Shown piece by piece: positions 46,696 through 57,490 of a stretch of 64,000 nt of DNA (position 1 is the first letter of the stretch; the number at the start of each line of letters is the position of its first letter). This stretch comes from Plantago major. Its lineage: Eukaryota > Streptophyta > Magnoliopsida > Lamiales > Plantaginaceae. The stretch spans positions 30,942,765 through 31,006,764 of the forward strand of contig CM048840.1 of NCBI GenBank assembly GCA_026545765.1, given 5' to 3'. The translations under genes and the position numbers were made by a program. The notes beneath the pieces were generated by a model. The model saw only the letters and a list, made by a program, of their open reading frames with translations. It was not told where the DNA came from and made no database searches.

Positions 46696-48210
46696 TAGTA
46701 AATGGGTGTTCGCGGAAAATGGGTGTTCAACAGTTCGATTAAGCCTTTGTATACGGATAGGTCATGTCCGTATTTGGACAGGCAGGTTTCATGTGTTAAG
46801 AATGGGAGATTGGATTCTGATTACCGGCATTGGGAGTGGCAGCCTGATGATTGTATGTTGCCTAGGTTCGTTAAAGATCAATAGTTATCATTAAACGCAC
46901 AGTTTGGTTTGCATTGGAAGGATGAATCATAGCAGAAATAGTAAAACATCAATGATGATCTTTAGACAACATTTTCTTTGCAGGTTTGATGCAAAAGTAG
47001 CACTAAGGAGAATTCAGGGGAAGAGAGTACTATTTGTAGGGGACTCGCTCCAACGAGGACAGTGGCAATCATTTGTCTGTCTCGTTGAGTCCGTGATACA
47101 ACTAAATAAACTTCTACAACTGGATGACAGGCGGTGGGTTCAGGCTGTATTCCAGGCCACTGACAACAACTGCGTATCAAGTGCAGCACCTGAAACTGAA
47201 CAAAGATATTCGCAAGGAGATTGCAGTGAGAAGAAAGACATCTTAAATGGGATTGACATTGACATGTCAGATGGAATGGCTTTGGAGTTATTTGGTATTG
47301 CTTCACCTTGTGAAGAGGTATGTGAGTATGTGACACTCTTTATTTAATTAACAAATAACTGGCAATACCATTTAGGTGAGCCTTTATATAGTGCTATAAT
47401 TAACAAGTTTCTGTCCTTACATCTTAGTCTTATGAGTGCCGAAGTGCATGATCGCCCAATTGTGTTGTAATGTCAAATGTGCCATTTGAATCAAATGTTA
47501 CTTTGTTATATTTATTGCATAAACCATCATATATTTAAGAAACCCTGCTCCACAGTCCACTGCACCTTGCTTTCCACAACATGGAAGGTCTGCCTGAAAA
47601 TTTCTAATTTGGAAGGAAAAAAAGCTGTTTTGGTGCAGGATAATATGGAGCACATGTAACACTAGAGATTTTAATGCTATAATCCCCAACTAAGGCTATT
47701 AGCAAGGGCTTTTTGAGGGGCTTCTAATTTCTTTTTTTTTTTGAAAAACCTCTATTGAGCCTTGGTAATTCATACTCATAAGGACAGAAGAAAATGAAGC
47801 GAGGACGTATGCATACAGTTTTCACTGCCAAGGTTAGTGCATATTGGAAGATAGTCTGTGCCGGTTTGCAAAAACTTCTGATACTTGTAAGCAGAATCAG
47901 AATCATGTTTACCAAACACTTTTTTGGTGATTCTACTACAAGTAAACTATAATCAGATCTCAAAATTCTTATGCATTCAGACATTCTACTGAAATAAGCT
48001 ATCAATTTCTTGCTCTAAGTCGACATAAAGATTGAGAATCTGAGATATAATCACAACTGACCCTTTCTGGTACTGATTCTATAGGAATACAATGCAACAA
48101 TTGAATTCTACTGGGCTCCGTTCCTTGTGGAATCCAATTCAGACCTTCATATAATAGGAGACCCAAGCAAGAGAATTCTGAGAGTTGATTGGGATGAACC
48201 TAACAGATAG
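46696..48210 (+). pseudogene. Captured TBL (PMR5/PC-esterase) gene fragment
   Basis: Pieces of a trichome birefringence-like gene, whose family O-acetylates cell wall polysaccharides in the Golgi. Exon 1 (about 46714-46865) gives the PMR5N domain: GKWVF, SCPYLDRQVSCVKNGRLDSD and YRHWEWQPDDC. An intron (46866-46983) with correct GT-AG borders leads to exon 2 (46984 to about 47085): RRIQGKRVLFVGDSLQRGQW, with the GDS esterase motif. A later exon (48085-48210) gives [20 protein letters not shown] and then a stop. The signal anchor, the C-terminal DxxH part and other exons are missing. It lies inside the CACTA element near its right end, so it was probably captured by it. The ORF between exons 2 and 3 (47086-47343) includes a stretch not explained by TBL. 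Confidence 0.85.
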
Positions 48211-48254
48211 TAACAAACTAAACATCGAAGGAACCGTAGCAATAGCTCGGGTAA

Positions 48255-48400
48255 GTTACCTTGTTAAAGTAGAGAGGTGGCCGGTAGGATGTCTCAGGTG
48301 ATGGAGGTCGCGGAGAGGTGGCCGGTGGGATATCGCCGGTGATGGAGGTGGCGGAGAGCTGGCCGGTGATGGAGAGGTGGCGGTGAGATGAGCTGAAGAA
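48255..48400. repeat. Short G-rich degenerate tandem repeat
   Basis: Degenerate copies of GATGGAGGTGGCGGAGAG and GGTGGCCGGTGGGAT in the CACTA subterminal zone. No gene. Confidence 0.7.
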
Positions 48401-48599
48401 GAAGAAACAGCTCCAAACAAGAGAAGGTATAATTATTCTGCTCCAATTTGGGAATTGGGACTATAATTAATGTGTTAATGAAAAAGTAAGAGTTGGTATG
48501 CTTTAGCTTTAGACATAGCAATACGTATCGGTCACTATACATATATACATACGTACCTTCTACTTGAAATAAGTACGTATGTACAATTATCAATATGTA

Positions 48600-48940
48600 T
48601 AAATTAAAATATTTATGACAGCTAGCTGTAACTAATTGTTTTTTTTATAAATAAATAATTTTATTAACAGTTGGGTGTCAAAAACATTGGAGTTTATTAT
48701 TGGAAATCTATTATTGACAGCTATCTGTAACATGTCGCTGTAAAAAACATTGAGGTCAAATAATGAAAATCCATTATTGACAACCCCCTGTCAATAATGA
48801 TATATTTTTTTACAAGTATCGTTTTCTTACAGCTAGCTGTTAATATTTATGAATTTAGCTGTTACAATTCAATTGTTATTTTGACAGCCAACTAGCTGTC
48901 AAAACAAAGCTGTCATTTTATTTTGGTTTTTCTAGTAGTG
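48600..48940. repeat. CACTA right subterminal repeats and terminal inverted repeat
   Basis: Several copies of ACAGCTAGCTGT-like and GACAGC/AGCTGTAA motifs in both orientations, ending in TTTTTCTAGTAGTG. Subterminal motif clusters are the binding sites of the CACTA accessory protein in En/Spm. The base after the terminus begins F-box gene sequence; TAC (48941-48943) is the probable 3-bp target duplication. Confidence 0.85.
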
Positions 48941-50007
48941 TACAGAATGATCAGATTAGTAATTTACCTGATGACATTCTCATTCGCATACTCTCATCGT
49001 TAACATTGAAAGAAGCTGGGAGTACCAGTGTGCTATCCAAGAGATGGAGACATGTCTGGGCCTATGTTCCGTCTCTTAACTTTCATCCTGGTGATGAGTT
49101 CATTAGTGAGGTGAAAGCATGGGAGCGCCAACGGTTAAAAGAAAAGGTGATCGAAGAAGAGCTTAAGTATTTCCGTTGGGTGGACAAAGTAGTGAATTCA
49201 CACAAAGCCCATACCATCGATGAATTTACAATACGATATGACTTGAACAGTAGCCATAATGACAACATTGATAATTGGCTCAAATTTGCATTGGAGAAGA
49301 GAGTAAAGAGGCTTCAACTGAACATCAGACCATTCGGGAATCCTAGGAGATTATTACCCTATACCTTTCCTAACTTATCTACCTCGAACATTTTGACCTC
49401 TCTTGAGTTGGAACGCGTAGAAGTGTCTGGAGAAGTTCTCGAGAAGTTATTATGTGACTGTCAAGCTCTTGAGTCTCTTTCTGTTATAGTTTCTTGTTCA
49501 CTTGTAGAGTTAAAAGTTGTTGGCCCGCTTAAGTTAAAGCATTTAAAATTATGCTTCGTCAAGAAACATGAAACATTTGGAGATTTCTGCACCAAATCTC
49601 ATCTCCTTTCATTCTTATGGACCGATGATAAGTTGGCCATTGATAAACACCCCTAAGCCAGTTGAACTTACCATTGACGGTCCCTATAGCAGTCATATCA
49701 AGAATGATTTTTCGAATCTTTCAAGCATTTCATCTCATATTGAAGCGCTCACCATCATGGGTTATGAAACTGACTATAAGGTTAGTGCCTTGATACCTTA
49801 TTCTTTGCATGTTGCTTTCAATGATGAATCTGATTAATTGTACAATTCTATGTGTTATATTTTTTTCAGCCTCTTGCGGAAGTGTTCCCTGTGTTCCCAA
49901 AGCTCAAGATGTTGGACATCACATTTGGTCCTAAATCTGATGTAGAATTGTTTCGTGTTAGTTCCTTAGTACAGGCTTGTCCTCTCTTGCACAAATTTGT
50001 AGTCGAG
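48941..50007 (+). pseudogene. F-box/LRR (FBD-type) pseudogene cut by the CACTA element
   Basis: Exon 1 (48941-49780) opens in frame with NLPDDILIRILSSLTLKEAG, the F-box, and SVLSKRWRHVWAYVPSLNF, but has no start codon because the CACTA end lies at 48940. LRR-type sequence follows (LTSLELERVEVSGEVLEKLL). An extra A in a short run near 49562-49566 shifts the frame between LKLCFVKK and MKHLEISAPNLISFHSYG. Intron 49781-49869; exon 2 (49870-50007) encodes VFPVFPKLKMLDITFG and ACPLLHKFVVE. The 3' part after the donor is gone, replaced by MULE sequence. It retains the empty site for the PIF insertion seen at 17343. Confidence 0.9.
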
Positions 50008-50844
50008 GTATCTATCGATTTGCACTTTTCTTTCGGATTTTTTACCCAATAGTCACCAATGGGCCTCTTTTTTACTCTTAAACACCAATACCTATTGGGC
50101 TTACTAATGAGTCACCTTGTTTACCAATTAATCACCAAAGTGACTTCAGTGTAGTCCAATTTGGGGTATTTCAATTAGGTCACCCTTCTTATTTCCAAAA
50201 CTCAAAAACTCCCTCACGTGTTCTGATAAGGAAAAACGGGAAGGAGCAGACAACTTCAACGTCCGGGATTTCTCAACGACGATGGGCGAATCATCTGCCG
50301 TCTTCATGGTTACGTGCGGCTTTATGATCTCGGCCCAAGGATTGTAATACTCTGTCTTGTTTCAAAGATATCATGGCCTGTAAGTTTCATGGCTTTTGTT
50401 TTGATCCTGCGAAATTCTCCATGGATTACTCTGTTGGTAGTTTTGTCAATTGTTGCCTTGTGAATGATATGGATTATGAAACTATGTTGACTGTTGCAAT
50501 TATGTTTACCCCTCCAATCATCAAAGTTCTGATTAAGGATGAGATGGCAAGCACTGCTCCTTCACATAGCACACCCAATTGTTTGGAGACTAGACCAGTA
50601 GTTAGTGTTGTTGAACCAATTACACCTTTTACAAAACAGAAACGTAACCTGAGTGTCACCCATTCTGAAATCCCATCTGCCTACATTGATGAGTCAGATT
50701 GTGTTGGAAACAAATCATTTAACATGGATTCTAGTAGTCTTAATGAAAGAATCAAGAAGCAAGTAAATCGTGCTGGATTAGGAATACAAGATACATGTAG
50801 TAGTTTTGGCAATGAGCAGTGGTCTGATTATGAAGATTATCTGC

Positions 50845-52537
50845 TGTTGGGAAATTTCTTGAGAAATTTGTTAGGAAATTTGTTAATTATTTTGTAAAGA
50901 ATATCTGTTTAGTTTTGATCAGCAACATGATGACTTATCTTAGTCTCAGAAAGGTGATTAGTACTCTTGGTTCACTTGAACATTGTAAAAGAGGAAACTC
51001 ACTAAGTATGATAGTCTAGCTAATCTTGTATAGGATGTTAGGTCTCAAAATGTAATTTTTATTTTATGAAGAGAAGACCAAGAAGAAGACATCCAGGCAG
51101 AAAGCTCAAGACATTGAAGACTTGAAGAAAACTGCACAAGATTACTGAAACTGTTTTTCAGATACCTTAGCCAGATATCTTGAAGACACGAATAGTTTTA
51201 AACAAACTGTGTCACAAGAGATATCTGAGAAATAAGAGACATATCTGAAAACAAGGAAAGTGTCCACAGATATCTATTCTCAGATACCTTGAGCTTTAAC
51301 CACGTTTCTGAAAAAGAAACATATATATTGCAAACAAAGTTGTTTCAATAAATACAAGTGGTATCTGAAGATTGAAGATAAGGACGTGCAAAGAATCAGA
51401 TAACACTAGTCTCTGATATAAAGCATAGTTCCGTTGACACTACAGGACAAAAGTATAGTACAATGCATTTAATGCACGGACAGAGATGTCTGAATAAAAG
51501 CAGCGACTTCCGAGAAGAAGACAAAACACCTTTCTGATTACACAGATATCGATAGTTTGAATTTGAGCCTAACGGATACTATTCAAACGGCACTCAAATT
51601 CATCTATAAATATCAACACTTAGACTGCTTGAGACACGACCTTAGACACAACACTACGCTGAACTGAACATCTTACTCTCTCAAAGCAACTTACTTACTC
51701 ACAAAGCTTTCTGTTGCGACCAAAGCATTTGATCTTGAGTAACACTGAAGTTCTAAGTGTCCTGATCCTAAACAAGCAAAGCTATCTGTGAAGGAGTTGA
51801 ATCAAAAGATCAACTATCGAGATTCATTCTCTTGAGCAGATATCATAAGACTTAGGTCAAGAAATCGAACAAGATACCATACGCTGTAAAGTGTATTAAG
51901 TACCTTGATTCACAGAGCTATCTGAATAACTGAATAAGTTATTAAAGAAGTTCATCTGACAACTCAAACCAAAACCAACACCATAACTGGCGTGGAGTAC
52001 AGGAAGTACTTAGATTGAAAAATCAGGGAATAACTCCAAGGTTACCGGAGTATAGGAAGTACTTGATTTGGGAAACTAAGGAATAACTCCAAGGTTATTG
52101 AGTATATGAAGTACTTAGCTTGGGAAGCTAGGGAATAACTCAAAGGTTTCTGAGTATAGGAAGTACTTGGCTGTGAAAGCCGGGGAACAACTCAGGGGGG
52201 GGAACATTTGATTGGGAACCAATTGTTAAGAATCTTAGAATGAGATTATTGTAAGGTGAACTCAATTATCTGTTCTAGTGAATTCTAGGTCTCTGATAGA
52301 CCGAAGTGGATTAGTTGGAGGATTACGCCACCTCCAGATACCACTATACTTGCTGTGTTATTTACCTTTCTGTATTTACATTTCAGCAACACACACATAT
52401 TAACTGTTTCTGCACTTATCTTTATTAAGTCTTCCGCGCTCTGATTCTGAGAAATAGTTTTTATCGACAAAAGTTTTAAAAGACTATTCACCCCCCCCCC
52501 CCTTTAGTCTTTTACTTTGCCGTTATCTGGACCAACA
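50845..52537 (+). mobile_element. Solo LTR inserted in the MULE transposase ORF
   Basis: 1693 bp beginning TGTTGG and ending CCAACA, flanked by the direct duplication TCTGC (50840-50844 and 52538-52542). It includes a TATA-like CTATAAATAT (about 51604) and a poly-C run near 52490. There is no internal retroelement sequence, so it is a solo LTR. The termini and the C-rich end fit SIRE/Maximus-type Ty1/copia LTRs; that assignment is tentative. Confidence 0.85.
51985..52200. repeat. 52-bp tandem repeat inside the solo LTR
   Basis: About four copies, each with GAAGTACTT (at 52003, 52056, 52108, 52160) and GGAATAACTC, period 52-53 bp. Confidence 0.85.
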
Positions 52538-53862
52538 TCTGCCAAACGGGGGAATAGATCATAATGATCAAACATTTCATGAAGAATATTGTAGCGAAGA
52601 AGACTATCTTGACCAGAATGTTCGACGACAAGAATTGAAGGAAATGCGCTGTCTAAGAAAGAAGACAAACAGAGAAGTTTGTAAGAGACGAAATGTTGAG
52701 GGAGATTGGTTTGCCGGAATCCATGACACTGATGAAACATATGACATTTCCAGGGACCCGAAGGATGTGACATTAAAGACCCAAGGGTGGACTAACTGCA
52801 TAACTGGGGTTGGACAGAAGTTTCATGGTGGGGTTATTCAATTTCGTGCCGAGCTGATTAAGTATGCATCTAAATTGGGATTCCACTACAAGTTTTCTCG
52901 AAATGATCGCAGATTTGTTCACACATATTGCAAGTACCGTGATGAAGATGGTTGTCAGTGGCATGTTAATGGAAACTTCAACAAAGTTACTAAAGCCGTT
53001 GTTGTTAAGAAGGCAAATCTTGTTCACACGTGTAAAGTATCTGTCATGAGGAATGACACATCAAGATTAGGGGGTAAACTTGTTGCTGAATTGATACAAG
53101 AGAAAATGCGGGCAACACCAAATTCGAAACCTATACAAGTTCAGGCAGATCTTCTTGATAGCCATGGCTTATCACTCCCATATATGAAGGTGTGGCGTGG
53201 AGTTGAGGTGGCAAGAAACAACATTTTTGGTTCCTACAGGGATTCATTTAATGAGCTAAGGTGGTATTCCGAGGCAATTTTAGCTACAAATCCCGGGAGT
53301 ATTGTATCTCTTGATGTGGATCAGTCAACAAGTCAATTTAAAAGGTTCTTCTTTTCATTTAAGGGATCCATTGAAGGCTTCAAGTACTGCAGACCCATGT
53401 TGTTTGTCGACGGAACGTTCATGAATAATAGATACAAAGGGATCTTGCTTGTTGCAACTGCTAAAGACGGGAATAACGGTAAGGATGATCTCATATACAA
53501 TTAGCACTAGATCATACGATATGTGATATTCCTGCGTATATGCTCATAATCCATTTTCCATAGATGTTAATTTGTTCAACAGCTACAGTTTTATGTGTTA
53601 GAGCCAAACAGGTTATGTATCAATTCTTCAACACTTGCAGGACCCCACATTACTTTGTTTCAATTCTCTGCACGAAGAGACATGTGCATAAATTGTTTCA
53701 CATAATGACTTATTATGTGTACTTTGTGTCAAATATGAATCCAGGTTAATTGTATAAAATTGCAGAGCAGAACAATTGTCTTGCTTCTTCTTTTATGTTC
53801 TAACTTGTTAAGTACCTTTTTTTTCTGCACCTAACATTCATGGTTCTTGTTTTGCTGCACCT

Positions 53863-55493
53863 AACATTAGAGGAAATCAAACTTATTCTTAAGTCCATTT
53901 TATCAATTTTCAGGTTTTTTACTTGATGAATTTTTCATTAACATGAATGCTCATGTTTTCATCATTTTTGCTTTCACTAGTCACCTATATGTAAACAAAC
54001 ACTCATCAGTAATAAAAAAACTCCTATACATACTCAAAATTCATAATTGAGTAAAATACACTCCATTTTTTCAATTTTCAGGTTATTTACTTGATGATTT
54101 TTTCATTAACATGAATCTTCATGTTTTCATCCTTTTTTTGGCTTCCAATAGTCACCTATATGTCAACAAACACTCAGCAGTAATAAAAAGCACCTATACA
54201 TGCTCAAAACCAAAAAATGAGTAAAAGACACTCCATTTGTCAATTTTCAGGTTATTTACTTGATGATTATTTCTTTAACATGAATGGTCATGTTTTCATC
54301 CTTTTTTTGGCTTCCACTAATCACCTATATGTCAACAAAATCTAGGCAGTAATAAAAAACTCCTATACATTCTCAAAACTCATAATTGAAAAAACACACT
54401 CCATTTTTTCAATTTTCTGGTTATTTACTTGATGAATTTTTCATAAATTACTGTTCATGCTTTCATCCTTTTTTTGGCTCCCACTAGTCACCAATATGTC
54501 AACAAACACTCAGCAGTAATAAAAAGCACCTATACATACTCAAAACAAAAAAATGAGTAAAAGACACTCAATTTTTCAATTTTCAGGTTATTTACTTGAT
54601 GATTTTTTCTTAACATGATCAATGTTTGATCCTTTTTTTGACTTCTACAAGTCACCTATATATCATCATACACTCAGCAAAAAACAAATAAATTCATGTA
54701 CATACTCCAACTGATTATTGAGAAAAACACACTCCATTTTGTAATTCCAAGTTTAATTAGCTGATGATTTTTTTTCCTTAACATGAATGGTCATGTTTGG
54801 TTCTTTTTTTTTTAATACCAGTGACCTATATGTCAAAGAGCACTCAACAAATTTAGAAGCTGCATTACACCTTAGAAATATTATGGACCGTAGGTAGTCC
54901 ATTTTTCAATTTCTCTTACGTTTCTGCTAGTTTCTAGTTTTATCCTCTTTTAAGCTTCCTTTTTGCTTTAACAAGTTGATTATATGTACTATAACAGTAC
55001 AAATAAAATTTGCTCTAAAGGAAAATTGCCCTCATCAATTTGCCCCGAGAATGGTGTGCCCTGGGCAAAGTTTGCCTGGGGCATGGCGTACCACGGGCAT
55101 AGTTTGCCCGGGCATGGCGTGCCATGGGAAAAGTTTGCCCGGACCAATATTTCTATTAACCCATTTGATTCCTCCTCTATCTAACATCTCCATCTAAATA
55201 AATCCATCTCAACTAAAGATTACTGAATACACATAATCACCTTTGACAAATATATAAAAAAAATTATACTTACCCAAAAGAAACTTCTGAAGAGGTATGT
55301 TGTTTTCGATACTAGCCTGCGTGTTTGCATTGAATTACTAATATCACCATTCTCCTTGATAATGAGCAGCCCCCAAGTGTCAATCACCTATGTACACAAT
55401 TAAAGTAATGATTATCATGCAAAAACAACAACAGATTGCATTTTAGCTTTTGGATATTACCAAATCTTCAATCTTGTCGTGATTCATAAGCTA
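53863..55493. repeat. Duplicated protease-gene block inside the transposase intron
   Basis: Near-identical over most of its length to 61611-63036, in the same orientation. It includes the 168-bp repeats, a short GC-rich palindrome patch (55050-55140) and a full copy of one Ulp1 exon with splice sites (about 55273-55385). That exon is antisense to the transposase. Confidence 0.9.
53903..54760. repeat. 168-bp tandem repeats, copy set 1
   Basis: The anchor TCAATTTTC(A/T)GG occurs at 53903, 54071, 54240, 54409 and 54576, spacing 167-169 bp, with a degenerate further copy near 54735. The AT-rich units contain TGGCTTCCACTAGTCACC-like and CACTCAGCAGTAATAAAAA segments. Confidence 0.92.
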
Positions 55494-57179
55494 TATGTAA
55501 ACAAACACTCATCATAAGTAACATTGGCCCTGAGCAATGTTAATATGTTTTTCTTTTTGTTTGGTTGATCAAAGTTTATTACTTACCTGTACTCTATCTT
55601 AACTTCCACACTGTTTTGTCACTGAATTCATATCCAAGCTGTAGTCCCCTTCTTGTATGCCTTTCATTTAAGTTATTTTTTATGAATGTTGAATTTTACC
55701 TAACTGCACTATGCTTGCTTAATATCTTGAATAAGTTGTTTTGATTTGTGTGTTTTGAAATGGTATGTATCAGGGCTTTTCCCAGTTGCTTTTGCAATAG
55801 TAGATTCGGAGAGCACCAACAATTGGGTGTGGTTCTTAAACCTCATCCAAGAACACATCAAGCATGAGGAGGAGGTGATTTATGTATCTGACAGAGCGGG
55901 GGGCATTCTTGCTGCGTTTGATATGCTTCCTCACCAACCTCACAATTTCTATTGTTTGTTCCACCTAATGAAGAATCTACGGGACAGATACAAAACCAAG
56001 TTGTATTCGGATCATCACCGCAACCAAATGTCATATCTACTTAAGCGAGTAGCCTATGCTCCCAATGAGAGATGTTTTAATATTGCGGTGGCTGAATTTC
56101 ATGCTCTAGGAGGTGACATTTCACGACAATGGATATCTGAAGTCCCTCTAGAGAAATGGGCACTTGCATTTGCACCTGGTATCGTACGGTATGGTGAGCT
56201 TACTAGTAATGCAGCAGAATCATTCAACAATTGGGTTTTCGGAGCACGTGGTTTGCCAGTTGCATTTCTAATTGATTGCATTCGGACACAACTTATGACA
56301 CTATTTGGTGATCGTCTGCATGAAGCAGAAAAGTGGAATGGAGCTTTAACTGAAAAGGCCGAAGCCAAGTGGAACAAGCAACATGGCATTGCATCAACAT
56401 GGAAAATAGCCGTTGCCAAGCATGGTGTTGAGTATGAGGTGCTATCCGAACCATCTGTCACTGTAAGTCCGTGAACCACTGTTCAATATTTCATTTGACT
56501 TCAACTTGATACATATATAATTCATTTATACTTTCTCCATAATGTCTTCTCACATATAAAACAACCTACTATTTATGTTTGAACTCCTTCAATTGTATTG
56601 TTAAAACATAATTGTATGTATTTGCTAGGTCAACATGGAGGTTAAGTCTTGCACCTGTTTGAAATGGCAAGTGTTGGGCTTCCCATGCACACACGCAGTT
56701 GCGGTGATTACTCGGTATAGAATGGACACAAGGGAAATCATAAGTAGTTGTTTCTACACCGATACCTACCTCAAGGTCTACAGTCACAGGATATGTTCGA
56801 TACCCACTACTGAACGGTATGAAATTAGTGACAACATTCATTCTGAAAAGGTGAACCCACCTAACCAGAAGAAAGCGCCGGGTAGGCCAAAGGCAACTAG
56901 GTTCAGGCCAGCATCTGAGCCTAAACGGAAGAGAAAAATCTGCCCAAATTGCAACAAGATGGGAACACATGAGCCTTCGACGTGTGGCCTTGGGTTACTA
57001 TAAATATTATTTCCAACACCATTCTAATTTTTTATTGATGAACATATGTTATTTTTGATGTTGGGGTACACTGTCATGGCTATGTAGCTTATCTGTTTTA
57101 GTTATTTTTTGTTTTCTTTATTGGTAGCTTGAGCAGCTTATTATGTACTGCTATTGTTATTACTTTTCTACTTTTTTAT

Positions 57180-57490
57180 TATGTTTTTTTAATTCTAAGT
57201 CTATTTAACTGATGATTTTTTTCCTTAACAATAATGGTCATGTTTGGTGCGGTTTTATTTATACCACTTACCTATATGTCAAAGAGCACTCAGCAAATTT
57301 AGAAGCTGATATACACCTTAGAAATGATAATAATGATCGTAGGTAGTCCATTTTGCAATTTTCTCTCAAGTTTCTGTTAGTTTCTGGTTTTATCATCTTT
57401 TAAGCTTCTTTTTTGCTTTAACAAGTTGATTATATGTACTATAATAGTACTACAAGTTTAGAGCAAATAAAATTCTCAGGGTAAATTGCC
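57180..57490. repeat. Third partial copy of the shared intron block
   Basis: Matches 54750-55050 and 62330-62640 (for example CAAAGAGCACTCA(A/G)CAAATT and GCTTTAACAAGTTGATTATA). It lies just 3' of the transposase stop and leads into the palindrome array. Confidence 0.85.

Larger units (their letters stand above)
26385..48940. mobile_element. CACTA (En/Spm) transposon with nested insertion
   Basis: The minimum extent is given; the left terminus was not found. The right terminus at 48940 is TTTTTCTAGTAGTG, the reverse complement of the canonical CACTACTAGAAAAA end. It is preceded by subterminal copies of ACAGCTAGCTGT-like motifs. Internal genes are a TNP2-like transposase (plus) and a second En/Spm-type transposase gene (minus), which converge. 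A 13.8-kb Tat LTR element is inserted in the second gene. A TBL gene fragment lies between that gene and the right end. Without the insertion and any missing left end, the element is about 8.7 kb. Confidence 0.85.
50373..57003 (+). pseudogene. MULE (MuDR-type) transposase, interrupted by a solo LTR
   Basis: Coding parts: 50373-50844, then 52538-53478 after the inserted LTR, intron 53479-55773, exon 55774-56462, intron 56463-56628, exon 56629-57003. Apart from the insertion the frame is open throughout. Domains in order: a poorly conserved N-terminal region; the MuDR DNA-binding domain (KFHGGVIQFRAELIKYASKL, about 52815); the MULE DDE core with FVDGTF (first Asp), VIYVSDRAGGILAAF (second Asp), FYCLFHLMKNL (CxxH) and TSNAAESFNNW (Glu); the SWIM zinc finger CTCLKWQVLGFPCTHAVAV; and a C-terminal zinc knuckle CPNCNKMGTHEPSTCG. 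The 2.3-kb intron is unusual and holds antisense protease-gene sequence. The start at 50373 is the first ATG in frame and is uncertain. Confidence 0.9.

Noticed and set aside
51036..52537. Solo LTR starting at TGTTAGG (51036)
   Set aside because: The flanks there (TAGGA and TCTGC) do not match. The start at 50845 gives a perfect TCTGC duplication and a 6-bp terminal inverted repeat.
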